This document shows positions 11,617-22,230 of a stretch of DNA of 64,000 nt, piece after piece. A program made the position numbers and the translations under genes. Positions within the stretch are counted from its first letter, which is position 1, and every line of letters starts with the position of its first letter. Source of the DNA: Trema orientale (taxonomy: Eukaryota > Streptophyta > Magnoliopsida > Rosales > Cannabaceae); assembly GCA_002914845.1 (NCBI GenBank), contig JXTC01000407.1, positions 1-64,000 of the forward strand. The letters run 5' to 3'. A model generated the notes under the pieces. The model was not told where the DNA came from. It was given only the letters and a program-made list of their open reading frames with translations, and ran no database searches.

Positions 11617-12333
11617 ATGATGAAGACCCTCAACCTCGAAAGCCCACTCCTCCTCTCGCGACGCTCTCTAAGCTTCAACCAAATCCATGAAACGAATGCT
11701 TCGCTTCACATCACCATCTTTGGAACAAGGCCTCCCACTCTCGGCCTCACGATTTCGAATTCGCATCGAATCCAGATCCACAAGTTCATCTGCGCAAGAA
11801 AACGGAAAAGAAGAACCGGGTCCGAAAGAACAACTCGATTCATGCTCAACTTGATGGCAGCCATCGCTTCGAACCTCAAGATCTTTCCACAGCCGTTAAA
11901 TTTGGTTCTTGAAGAATTCGGCGGCGGAGATGGAAGTGGTGGTGGTGGGGGTTTAGGACTTTGGAAGGGTTTTGGGTGGGGAGGTTTCGATGGGTGGAGG
12001 AGGAAACGGAGGAGAAAGTGGTGGTTGTACGGATTTCTGATAATTTGTGGGTTGGGTTTTCTGTTTGGGAGAGAAATTGAGAGCAATGTGGCTTGGTGGG
12101 GTTTGGGTTTTGGTCCATTGGGGGTTGCTCTGATTCAATTTTGGGAAAAGAATGGAGGGATTCAGTTTTGGGTTTTGGGTTTTTTTTGCCTTTGGAGTTT
12201 TTTGGTGGGTGTGGCGTTTAGGAGAGAAGAGTTGCAGAAATGGGTTGGAAGGTTTAGCCTCCCATCTTCTATGGTGGAGAGTGTAAGAAGACAAAGAAGA
12301 AGAAGAAGAAGAAAGCCCGGAAGAGCATTTTAG
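11617..12333 (+). CDS. Small plant membrane protein, possibly plastid-targeted
   Basis: A single exon of 238 residues, starting at the first of two adjacent ATGs at 11617, directly after a (GAC)n run. The N-terminal 60 residues are Ser/Thr/Arg-rich with few acids, compatible with a transit peptide. Residues 61-75 are strongly basic, 102-127 Gly/Trp-rich, and 128-134 basic again. Three likely membrane spans follow at about 136-151, 158-176 and 182-201. The tail is Arg-rich (QRRRRRRK). I do not recognise the family. The frame stays open upstream through the GAC repeat, which would read as poly-Thr, so the start is not certain. Composition, length and an uninterrupted frame support a real gene; transport or enzymatic function is unknown. 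Confidence 0.6.
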   Translation: MMKTLNLESPLLLSRRSLSFNQIHETNASLHITIFGTRPPTLGLTISNSHRIQIHKFICARKRKRRTGSERTTRFMLNLMAAIASNLKIFPQPLNLVLEEFGGGDGSGGGGGLGLWKGFGWGGFDGWRRKRRRKWWLYGFLIICGLGFLFGREIESNVAWWGLGFGPLGVALIQFWEKNGGIQFWVLGFFCLWSFLVGVAFRREELQKWVGRFSLPSSMVESVRRQRRRRRRKPGRAF

Positions 12334-12898
12334 GAGAAAGCTACAAATAAAAAAAATTTTGCTTTTTTTTTTTTTCTTCGGAAAGATTTTGATTTGTTTG
12401 CATACCTTACACAATGAATGAAGTGAGGATTCTCTGTTTTCTCAATTTTTGTTCTATTTTGTGTTATGAACATTGTATGAGTTCTTCAATTCAAGAGTCT
12501 GTATTATATCAACCAGTTTGGACTAAGGACGTTCTCTCAATTTGATCATACTTTGGAAAAAGTTCTAAGGATTGCAAATGCTGGAACTATGAAATTCGCC
12601 AATGTAATCCGATCATGGTGAATGAATCATCTCACTTAATACTTGTAGAGAAGTGATTCATGCTTCATTAAGAAGCTAGCAACTTCGCTAGCTTAAATGT
12701 TGGCATATTGTTATATTTATTTCGATAAAGAGTCCGGTAGTGTACGCAGACGAGCGTTTAGTAGCTAGACTGATAATTCTCAAGTTGCTCATTTTGAGGC
12801 CATTACAGAGGACTAGAGCAGTCATTTTTGTGTTCAAAAGTAACTCTTTTTACAGCCCATCAATACGGTGCTTTTGAGTTAACTTGACAAAAAGGCTT

Positions 12899-14602
12899 AT
12901 GAAGAAACTCTACAACACAATTCTCTGTCTCTTGGAAAAATGCAAAACCATAACCGAGCTAAAACAGCTACATGGGTTGATGATAACTACATCGGTTATC
13001 AAAAACATAATTCCCTTGAGTAAGCTTATTGATTTTTGTGTATCTCCGGATATTGGAGACCTCGACTATGCAAGGTCAGTCTTTAACCATATTGCTCAAC
13101 CTAGCGTCTACATTTGGAACTCAATGATCAGAGGTTACTCCAATAGTGACACCCCAATTGAGGCTTTGATCAAGTACAGAGAAATGCAGCAGATGGGGTT
13201 TTCGCCGGACAATTTTACGTACCCGTTTGTGCTGAAATCGTGTTCTATCATTGGAGATCATGGCTATGGAAGATGTGTTCACAATCGCATTGTGAAAACT
13301 GGGTTCGAGTTTGATATTTATGCTTCTACGGCTTTACTCCATATGTATGCTTGTTGTTCCGATATGGAAGCAGGGTTGAAAGTCTCTGATGTAATTCCCA
13401 AGTCTAAGTGGAACGTGGTGGCCTGGACCAGTTTGATTTCTGGGTTAGTGAACAACAATCAGTTTACTGAGGCTGTAAAGGCTTTCAGGGATATGGAATG
13501 TTGGGCTGTTGAGCCTAATGAGATTACAATGGTGAATGTTTTGGTTGCTTGTGCTCGAAGTAGGGACCTAGAGACTGGAAAATGGGTTCACAATCGCCTT
13601 CGCCATCTGGGATATGATCCTTTCTTGGCAAGTCAAAATTTCAATCTGATTCTTGGAACTGCCATAGTAGATATGTATGCAAAGTGTGGGAGCTTAAAAA
13701 CTGCGAAGGACCTGTTCGACAAAATGCCTCATAGAAACTTGGTTGCTTGGAATTCCATGATTGCCGCATATACTCAGTATGACCGGGCTGAGGATAGCCT
13801 TGATCTCTTCTTGAATATGCAGATTGCTGGGTTTATTCCGGACGAAGCTACCTTTCTGGGCGTCATAGGCGCTTGTGCCAGTCTGGGGGCTTTGGCTTTA
13901 GGACAAAGTCTTCATGCTTACATATCAAAAACCAAGATGGCCAATGATCTTGCTATTGGGACTGCTTTGGTAGACATGTATGCCAAAGTTGGAGATCCTG
14001 AAAGTGCTTGGAAGATTTTCAACAATTTGCGAAAGAAGGATGTGAAGGCTTGGACTAGCATGATCCTAGGCTTTGCTTTGCATGGAAAGGGCATGGAAGC
14101 TCTTAAAATATTCAGAAGTATGCAAGAAGATGGTAACGTTGTTCCTGACGAGATTACTTATGTCGGGGTTTTGTTCGCTTGTAGCCATGTTGGTCTGGTT
14201 GACGAGGGTCAGAAACATTTCAACGAAATGAGAAATGTTTATGGCATAATTCCAACTCTAGAGCACTATGGTTGCTTGGTTGATCTTTTGAGCAGAGCAG
14301 GTCGCTTGAAAGAGGCAATGAGACTAGCGGAGGAAATGCCAATTCAACCAAACATCACCATTTGGGGTGCCCTTTTAAATGGTTGTGAGATATATGAAAA
14401 TCTTGATTTAGCAGATAGAGTCAGAAGTCAGATAACGAAGTTGGAGCCTCCTCAGGGTAGTGGGGTTTATGTGCTTCTTTCTAATATATATGCCAGGGCT
14501 GGTAGATGGCAAGAAGTGAATCTGGCTAGAGAGTTGATGAAGCAAAGGAGGATTGACAAAACTCTCGGGCGTAGTTCAGTTGAAATGAAGTTGCTAAGTT
14601 AA
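12899..14602 (+). CDS. MEF19: PLS-class PPR protein with E domain, mitochondrial RNA editing factor
   Basis: Intronless, 567 residues, starting at MKKLYNTILCLLEKC. It has successive PPR P, L and S repeats from about residue 40, recognisable as WNSMIRGYSN, WTSLISGLVNNN, WNSMIAAYTQ and WTSMILGFALHGKG, each paired with a LVDMYAK-type partner repeat. The C-terminal E region includes YVLLSNIYARAGRW and ends at SSVEMKLL, with no DYW domain. The overall sequence matches Arabidopsis MEF19 (At3g05240) as I remember it, including the N-terminal LKQLHGLMITTSVIKN block. That protein is required for one C-to-U edit in a mitochondrial cytochrome c maturation transcript. Proteins of this class bind upstream of the edited C and rely on a partner deaminase. 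The only in-frame ATG near the start was used. Confidence 0.88.
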   Translation: MKKLYNTILCLLEKCKTITELKQLHGLMITTSVIKNIIPLSKLIDFCVSPDIGDLDYARSVFNHIAQPSVYIWNSMIRGYSNSDTPIEALIKYREMQQMGFSPDNFTYPFVLKSCSIIGDHGYGRCVHNRIVKTGFEFDIYASTALLHMYACCSDMEAGLKVSDVIPKSKWNVVAWTSLISGLVNNNQFTEAVKAFRDMECWAVEPNEITMVNVLVACARSRDLETGKWVHNRLRHLGYDPFLASQNFNLILGTAIVDMYAKCGSLKTAKDLFDKMPHRNLVAWNSMIAAYTQYDRAEDSLDLFLNMQIAGFIPDEATFLGVIGACASLGALALGQSLHAYISKTKMANDLAIGTALVDMYAKVGDPESAWKIFNNLRKKDVKAWTSMILGFALHGKGMEALKIFRSMQEDGNVVPDEITYVGVLFACSHVGLVDEGQKHFNEMRNVYGIIPTLEHYGCLVDLLSRAGRLKEAMRLAEEMPIQPNITIWGALLNGCEIYENLDLADRVRSQITKLEPPQGSGVYVLLSNIYARAGRWQEVNLARELMKQRRIDKTLGRSSVEMKLLS

Positions 14603-16259
14603 TTATGATATAATTCGTTCTTCAGTTTATTTTAAAGGCTCAGAGAACGTTTATGTATATAAAATGTCAAAAGTAGAATATCCATAGCCTTTTAAGGGAG
14701 GACTTTTTTTTTTTTTTTTGGCAGTTCTCCACACCCCTTTTACAGTTCAAGAATACTCAGAAACAAAATAAAAAAATAAAAAAATCGAAATAAATTGATT
14801 TTGAGATTCTCACGGTTGCTAATTTTTGCTTAGTTTAATTATATTTTCTTTAATTCCAACTTGATTTCATGTTTTATCTTGCATTTTCTATTGCAGTTGC
14901 TTTTAGGCTATGTTTGGAACTTAAATTCTTGGTGGAAAAACAATTTCGTAGGAAAAGTCAAAAAAAAATAAAACAGAAAATATTTTCCTAAAATTTTATA
15001 AAACGCTATTTTGAAACTTTTCTCTTTTCTAATCAATTTGTTTCAATTGTATATACTAAAAAATAACATCAAATCTAAATCTCGCTCTTCCTTGAAAAAT
15101 TTCTCTATCAATTTTTGTTTGAATCCAAATAAGAGAAAATGAAATCTAATGTAATTTTTTTTTAATAAAATCTCTTGTATTTTTTTTTTCTTTCCCTAAA
15201 AACATCTAGATTCCAAACAAAGCCTTAATGTTCATTGTCCATTGTCATATGATTTATTTGAGCTTGAAGCCTTGAAATTTGAATTGCACTAAACAGAAAT
15301 GGCTTATTATTCCCAAATGTAAGAAAATCGTCTTGGCAGGATTTTGGTCCTCCAAGTGCAACACAACCAGGTCCCTTCTAACAAATTGATTTGTCTCGAA
15401 CGCATTGAAGACTGCTGACTGTTAATTCTATTTGAGATTTTGAAGTTTTCATGAAGATAGAGGACTAAGAAAGCGAATGAAATGAAGTGGACATAAGTTC
15501 TTTATTATATCATCAACTTCGACAAATACACAATCTGAGTACATTGTTCTACTTTGATCAGGACATCAGAATACAAGAAAACTCCTCTTGAAAGCGTCAA
15601 GAGGCAGACTGTAATATTGTGCAAAAAGAATATACATGACTTACCATGTTGCATGGCACATAGATTCCCTATTCCTTAATGATATCCCACGATCATGACA
15701 CTTAGCTGAATTCCGTGAAACCACTTTCACAGAAGCTCATTGATATCTTCCAAATCGACTTTGATTCTTGAATAATCTACATCACTTTCGCTTCATTTGT
15801 AGTACAATGATTCCCTTTATATGTGGAAGAAGGACCGTATCAGCAATTGCAGTTTTACATATGGACGTTTCTCCGATGATATAGTGTTCGTTCGCAACAA
15901 AATTTAGATGCACTTTTACAAATCGAGTTACAGTCCTTCCGAACGACTTTCTTATTAAAGGGATAAATTTAGGCACATGCAGGTATCACCATCAATAAAC
16001 TTTGATGCCAAGAATTTGTAGGTACCTCTACCCACCATAATCTCGTACATCAAAGGCCACAATGTTTATGTGCGCTCCATTTGAAAGCTCCAAGAGAAGA
16101 TGCATTTTCAAAAATCATCGGACCGTGGAGATTAAAGCCATATGGCAAGCTCGTGTTCGAAGAATTTTTGTTTCCCTCCTAACTGTCAGCCCAGATCTCT
16201 TCCAGAAAATAGTATCTCACACATACTCTAGACTAGTCCAGGGAAAAGTCAGACCTATC
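14603..16259. other. Gene-free interval, possibly 3' UTR of the minus-strand unit
   Basis: AT-rich, with homopolymers at 14,706-14,719 and 15,157-15,190. From about 15,500 the composition is more balanced. A minus-strand open stretch at 15,782-15,976 (64 residues) has no recognisable domain and no clear flanking splice sites. It may belong to an untranslated 3' exon of the unit ending at 16,260. Confidence 0.3.
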
Positions 16260-16833
16260 TCAAGGAAGTTGGGGAGACTGAGCAGCTACTTTAGCAGACA
16301 CGTCTTTCTCTTCAACAAGTTCAGTTCTGTGCAAAAGTCGGAGAAAATCAAAATTAAAAATATTACTCCAAATTTTGGTAACTGTCAGTGACTAATTCGC
16401 TTGAGCACTTTTCCCATTCCTGAAATTAAAGGGTGATAGAAATAAAATTTCTATAAAATGCAGAGATAGGACTTCTTTTCTAAATGAATTTTAGACAAGG
16501 GAAGAATGCATAATAAACTCAGGTTCCATCGGTAAGAATAAGAGATGGGATCTAACATTGATAGAGATGGAAGTTACATGGCAAATTGACTGCTAAAAAT
16601 TCAATTTCAGGAAAACAATCTAATGAAATCACTCCTAAAAGCAAATGAAATTTGTAACATTATGCCTCAGAAGATAAATTCATTTCAAGAAGAAAATCAG
16701 ATCAAACCTTAAACTGAACGCCTCCTTGCAGGCAGAACCTCACTTTTGGCATGTCGCTGGTCCGATCTATGAACATCTGCAACTTCAGAAATTCATCATC
16801 CTCATCTTCATTTTCACCCTCTTCCGAAGCCAT
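16260..16833 (-). CDS. Unrecognised acidic 81-residue protein in three exons
   Basis: Three minus-strand exons join in frame with AG acceptors and GT donors: 16708-16833 (starting ATG), 16367-16419 and 16260-16326 (ending TGA). Exon 1 encodes MASEEGENEDEDDEFLKLQM, then FIDRTSDMPKVRFCLQGG and VQFK. Exon 2 encodes EWEKCSSELVTDSYQNLE and exon 3 TELVEEKDVSAKVAAQSPQLP. The product is highly acidic at the N-terminus with no membrane segment. I do not recognise it. The frame also stays open just upstream of the ATG behind a possible acceptor at 16,845, so this could be the C-terminal end of a longer gene. Candidate upstream exons at 17,990-18,005 and 17,590-17,670 did not join in a frame I could defend. 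Confidence 0.45.
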
Positions 16834-16899
16834 GACCCAACCTTCATCATAGGAAAACTATGAATGACTGACAATTATTTTTATCTCAACTAAAAGGGA

Positions 16900-18570
16900 T
16901 TAGATAGAACAGATGTAGTTATGTCTCAGTAATGCAACTCAGGCCAGCATTTACAGAGTTGCTGCAGCCTACAGGAGGTGAAAACATGGGTAGATTAACA
17001 TGCCGTGCACACTATTTTGCGCCGCGGTATCTTATAAACGAGTGTGGGCTAGGTATACATGCGAAAGTGGAATTGGAAGCCTAGATGGTAAGCTTATATA
17101 CCATAGTTGAGAGCTCTATTTGTTATGTACTAAAATCCTGTGATACTTTTACGCCAATAAAATCTTTACTAAACATGTCAAATGTTCAATGCAGATTATG
17201 AGCTGATGGGATAATTTAGATTGCTATAATGGATGGTTTTGCAATACCAGCTATGAAAAATGTAGTGCACCTATGTATACTAAGCCTGCTGTTTTTATCT
17301 AAGAAACTGGATGCCGCGGCAAAAACCACAACTTTATACAACTGATTGCCCTGCAGTATCTTCTAAATGAGTGTTTCTCATATACAAACAACAAAATTGG
17401 TATAACATATGACGACGCACTACATTTTCTATAAGTGATTCAGCAAAATCATCTACTATAGCAATTTAAATAACTACATTTGTCTATAATTGCATGTTTA
17501 ATAAAAGTTCTATTTGCACAAAAACCTCAAAAAGATTTTAATACATATCTGTTTGTGGATAAGCTTATTATATAGGCTGCCAACTATGCTCTCGATATTA
17601 TGACACAGACGTCCTTCAAGTGCTTTCTATCCATGTTGAAAAGTTCACCTTTAAAATACTTGGCCTGCAATGGATGAACTACATTATTCAGATACATACT
17701 TTCCTCGTATAATATTTTTCATTATATATTCTTTCTTATATAGTTTCAAAATCATAGCACTGAACCCTGAAATACAACTTGGAGTTACACTCCAAGAAAA
17801 AGCATATTACGAATAAATTTTGTTAGTTCTCTCCTACCTTCCTAAAAAAGATGTAGAAAAATCATAGTTATCTGACTTGAAATATTAGCTCTCTCCTACC
17901 ATCCCAAGGAAGATGTAGAAAATCATCTGTGTTAATTGAAATGAAAATAGGAATTTCTATGGGCAATTACTTCTTGATCTACATGAATAACTGGATCTAC
18001 AATCCTGTGAAGGAATAGAAGTAAAACAAATAACAATCAATCTGACTAATACAAGTCTAAAGTTTATTCTCATCTTTGATCACCATCAAATAAACATATG
18101 ACAGAGTAAGAAAATAGCATTTTCAAGTACTAAAAATATGAATGCTTCATGTGCTAAAACAAAATTTTCCAGGAGAGCTACAGTAAATATACTCCACCAA
18201 TATCCTTTTTCACTTTATTATCATATATCAGCAGTTGCAATACTGTATTCATAAGATGTCTTGAAGTTCAAAATTTTTGAAAACCATTTGATGAGTTCAG
18301 AACAATCAATTGATAACTATAACCTTCCAAGGAGAAAAATGAGGCTAATTAGAGCTTTAATAAGTTTTGGGAATATAGGATGGAAGAACTACTAAATCAC
18401 CATACAACATGCCGTAAGATACAGTACAAACCTTAAATTTCACCTTCAACTTTAAACACGAAATACTTTACATCTAATTTGAAATACAAAGCCAATTAAC
18501 CAAAAGAAAGGATCATATCATAAAATGTATGACAAGCAAAAATAATAAAATAATAATAATAATAATAATA
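16900..18570. other. Interval with unassigned exon-like pieces on the minus strand
   Basis: A minus-strand stretch at about 17,585-17,665 follows a good acceptor and reads AKYFKGELFNMDRKHLKDV before a TAG about seven codons later. Another short piece at about 17,966-18,003 reads IVDPVIHVDQE between AG and GT. They may be exons or UTR exons of the unit ending at 16,260. The rest is AT-rich and uninformative. Confidence 0.25.
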
Positions 18571-18571
18571 A

Positions 18572-18743
18572 GGGCGCGTCTACAGTAGGGGCGCCCCTAC
18601 GTAGGGCCCTGTCTATTCACCGTTGGATGGGAATCTGTATATAAATAGATTCTCCGTAGATTCCCGTTATTCCCCACAGATTCCCATCCAACGATAATTA
18701 AGGCATGACCCTACGTAGGGACGCCCCTACCGTAGCCATCCCC
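18572..18743. mobile_element. Tourist-like (PIF/Harbinger) MITE, 172 bp
   Basis: The terminal inverted repeats begin with GGG and contain CTACAGTAGGGGCGCCCCTA on the left, matched by CTACGGTAGGGGCGTCCCTA read inward from the right end. The match runs about 27 bp with two mismatches. A second inner inverted pair is CGTTGGATGGGAATCTG / CAGATTCCCATCCAACG. The element is flanked by TAA on both sides inside a (TAA)n tract, consistent with the 3-bp target duplication of this superfamily. It is GC- and CpG-rich in an AT-rich setting and has no coding capacity. Confidence 0.8.
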
Positions 18744-18746
18744 TAA

Positions 18747-19990
18747 TAATAATAATAACTGAAATCTTGAAAATTACTATTTATATGAACAATAAAAATC
18801 ACTCACCGCCTTACCGGATCATGCCCGAAGAGAATAGTTCTAAAAGATTGTCTGATATCTAAAGCATAACATGAATCCCACTCTATATTTGAATTGTGCT
18901 TCCTTTCACAAATCTGCTTATGTTCATTTTAAGCTATCAAAATTCTTCACTTGCTACCAGCATCTTCCTTTTGGTATTCTGAAACAGCCGCAAACTTCCT
19001 AACTTGCACTTGCCCATGCATATATTATATACACCCAAAGTCTGGTTAGCCCGAATCAGAACAGATTAACTCTCTGCATTCACTTCAATGAACTCCCAAT
19101 CCGAGTGAAGTTAGGATCTCTCTCAAACCTCTAGTCCCTTTAAGCTAGAACACACTTGAAATGCTACTCACTTTCTTTAGCCATCAATATATAACATATT
19201 AAATTGAACTAAATAACTGTGTCTCTCCTTTGTAGACAAAAGTAAGAATGGGGTAGAACACAGAACCAATAAAGTTTTCCTCAAAGAGAAGTAAGTAACT
19301 ACTAATATATAAACTTGTCTGAAGGTGCTATTCTTAAATTTAGCTAAACATCTGGCAGCAGCATCTGAAACAACTTATTATTTGATATATATTATATCAT
19401 ATATATCAAGTAATATAGGCTAAATTTCATTACCAAGACAGTTGGCGACATTAAATGTTATTGATGGAGAGAACACGAGACAGATGATAATAATAGCGTG
19501 TTTATCTTTACAAAATTACCCTGCCAAAACGACATTTTCCTTAAAACAAAGTATTACTCTATTGCAAACAGAGGAAAATTGCTGCTGAAATCTGTCTTCT
19601 CGTGCCTCCTCAGAGTATTACTTGCAAATACACCAGTAATTAAGTTTTTAGATTGGAACAGTTTTACAACAAAGGAAACATACTAAACAATTCAAAAGAC
19701 TCAAGATCAGTAAGATCCCAAAAGATGTGAGAGAGAAGTGATAAAGCAGAACACCTTAAACTTTTTGCAAATACAACACAACTTAACAGGCCCTCAACAT
19801 CAAAATATCGCCGAGCTTACCAGACCACAAAATCAGCTCAGCTGTCAAGCTACATTCTCCCTCAAAATCAGAACCTCAGCTGTCGACTGACAACATTCTT
19901 TACCATGTGAGTCCCCCTCCAAAAACACCCGGCCTGGTTACCGAATTCATTGTTCACCAAAAAAAAAAAAAAAAAAAGATCATACTTTTT
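18747..19990. other. Gene-free interval downstream of the alpha-crystallin gene
   Basis: AT-rich sequence with a palindromic ATATATCATATATA-like run near 19,385-19,410 and a poly-A at 19,960-19,978. It should contain the 3' UTR of the minus-strand alpha-crystallin gene. Nothing else was identified. Confidence 0.4.
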
Positions 19991-19993
19991 GGT

Positions 19994-20300
19994 TTACTTT
20001 TTCTTTATAATGCCTTCCAAAATCCCATCAGTCCCAAAAGAACCAGAAAATTGTTGCTGATCAACTGGACCAGGAAGCTGGAATGAGATAGAGAAGTGCC
20101 CTGGTGGGCACAAGTTTCGCGTTAGCATGTGAAAGATTTGAGAGTTCTTGCACACTATCTGCTCCCCAGTAGTAGTCACTCCCTTTATTAGTACTTTACC
20201 ATCAGGTTCAATGTCACAACTAAATTCCCCTGCACTTGCAAAATCATCAATCGCACTTCATTAGTTGAGGAAATTTACTTATAGAACATTGGATACGGAT

Positions 20301-20332
<32 letters not shown>

Positions 20333-21799
20333 CAGTAGTTTAAAGCTACTATTATTAGTAGAAATGTTAAATCCATGTTAGATACCCCCATTGTTAAAAG
20401 CCTAAACTAATATTCCATAGAAAAGCAGATAAATTTCTAAAGGGTGGGAAAGGATAAGAAAGAACTCACTCCTATCCGTCTATCTGATGTTCAAGCACAA
20501 GTATGGCAAGTGCTACTACGCAAGAGACCAACATACTAACTCAACCACATTTCCAGTCAAAATATTTCTCTGAAAAATTAGACCAGTAGAAAAGTCAAGA
20601 GAAACTCACTCTCATCCCTAGATACTCCAGGAAGGGAGACACGAAATAAGTATGAGTCCTCACATTCACCAATGTCCATTAATCCTATTATTGGTCCTAT
20701 TTTGCCCACAGCAGCACAACCTGTCAGTGCAACCCCAAGTTTGTTGGTGGCCTTAATATTCTCCCAGTCTTCCTTTGTTGTGAATGAAGACAAAAATATA
20801 ATAGCTGGTCCAACTTTTTCCACATTCTTATTGTCTTTTGTTGGTGATGAAGGACTGTAGCTATGTGGCATCGGTGGACCAATATATGGCATACTATTAA
20901 GAGGTGCCACGGCAAGAACAGGTCTTTGTGGATTTACTCGCCCCGGCTCATTACTTTCACTCCTTGACTTCCCAAAGCTGTAAGATGAACTCAAGCTTTA
21001 AGGGCATGCATATTGATATAGAAAAAAAATCTATTAAAGAATGATGTATTGAACACAAGGAAACCATCCATGACTTGCAGTCTTGAATAGACACTTCCAA
21101 AATAAAAACTGTAAATATTAGTCGTCGCTCTCTGTTAACACAAATAACGACCACAACCAACAGCAAAGTATGTCTAGTCTAGCTGACTTCAAAAAATTGA
21201 AACCACAACAGCAAAATATTTCTACAACTTTCCTAGAATAATATTGCATATGATAATCTTCTTAATTGTACAGCCTGTGTCCGTGTGTGTGTTTCCTCTT
21301 TCTTTTATGCGGGGTCAAGACTATATCATTAGGACTTACATCACGCTTAACCATCAAGAACAAGAACTACACGCCATAAAACTCCCCTGACCGTTCCTTC
21401 TCTGGAAAGTCTAGAGTTAAAACATTAGACTTGTGAGATGAAATCTATGTACTCCTAGTAATTTTCTCTCAACTGAACTTCATTTGTAGTTATTTTATGA
21501 TTTAGACACTAATAACAGTAAACCATTTTCTGAGCAACAATCAAAACTTGACAAGCCTCAAAGAAGTAGTAAAACACATACCGTCAAATATAAAACAAAA
21601 ATCACAAAACCCATCAAGCATTTGCCAATCTCATCCCAAAAATACCGGTTCTACCTCAGTCTATATACATACAGCACCGCATACAAGTCCACATACACCC
21701 TCGCGTGTATAACACGCGCAAATAAACACACACAACAAATACGTAAGCACACACAAATATACTAAAGATTGTTTAGAGTTACCAAGAAGAAGAAGCCAT
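19994..21799 (-). CDS. Alpha-crystallin domain protein (ACD22.3 / IDM2-IDM3-like), short form
   Basis: Three exons (minus): 21783-21799 (17 nt, MASSS plus two bases), 20610-20977 and 19994-20229, joining in frame to 206 residues. The C-terminal ~110 residues form an HSP20-type alpha-crystallin domain: [22 protein letters not shown], a beta-rich GREF-type start in exon 3, and [20 protein letters not shown] ending near [13 protein letters not shown]. The N-terminus is short, Pro/Ser-rich and lacks the large extra domain of its neighbour. The last exon is 236 nt, identical in length and phase to that of the paralogue at 23,768-25,561, which lies head to head. In Arabidopsis, IDM2 and IDM3 of this family sit in the IDM1/MBD7 anti-silencing complex that guides ROS1 demethylation. 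This shorter protein matches the related 22-kDa ACD members best, so its role is inferred only. Confidence 0.78.
20300..20333. repeat. (CA)n(TA)n microsatellite in intron 2
   Basis: A compound CA then TA dinucleotide run in the intron between the second and third coding exons of the short alpha-crystallin gene. Confidence 0.9.
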
Positions 21800-22230
21800 C
21801 GGAGACTGGTCGGAGATGTACGAACTCAGTTGCACTTTTTGTCGTTTATGTGAGTCTCCTTATTGAGCTTGGGATGTGACTGAATATCAGTCAGGAAAAA
21901 GTGGCTTTTCTACTTCTAGTCTCCTTACTAGGATGGTAGAAATTTGATCAAACGGCTATAAGTACATCTTAAGAGCCCTGATCAGCGAGTTAGCATTGCC
22001 ATCAGACGGTGGTGGATCCGTGACACGTGTAAAACGGCTTTGTTTCTTAGGAGCCACGTGGCTTAATTTCATTAGCGGAACAGTTTCACTATCTGTGTCC
22101 ACTAAAACACTCGATGACTCGTAACTCTCCCGCGTGTAAAGGACGAATGCTTCTTTTGCTTTTGCCGTACCAACAATAAACACAGTCCCGTCTCATCACA
22201 CGATTCCCACCTCTCGCGTCTCGGTTTCAT
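21800..22230. promoter_or_regulatory. Bidirectional promoter between two IDM-like genes, with two G-boxes
   Basis: The interval between the start codon of the minus-strand gene (21,799) and the inferred 5' leader of the plus-strand gene is a few hundred bp. It contains CACGTG at 22,024-22,029, within GACACGTGTAA, and a palindromic GCCACGTGGC at 22,053-22,062. CACGTG is the G-box bound by bZIP and bHLH factors, and the first copy also matches an ABRE core. Two copies 31 bp apart between divergent paralogues suggest shared regulation. Confidence 0.5.

Noticed and set aside
11706-12414. Several minus-strand open frames opposite the membrane protein gene
   Set aside because: Pro/Pro-rich low-complexity translations that mirror the Gly/Trp-rich plus-strand coding sequence; no domain and no splice context.
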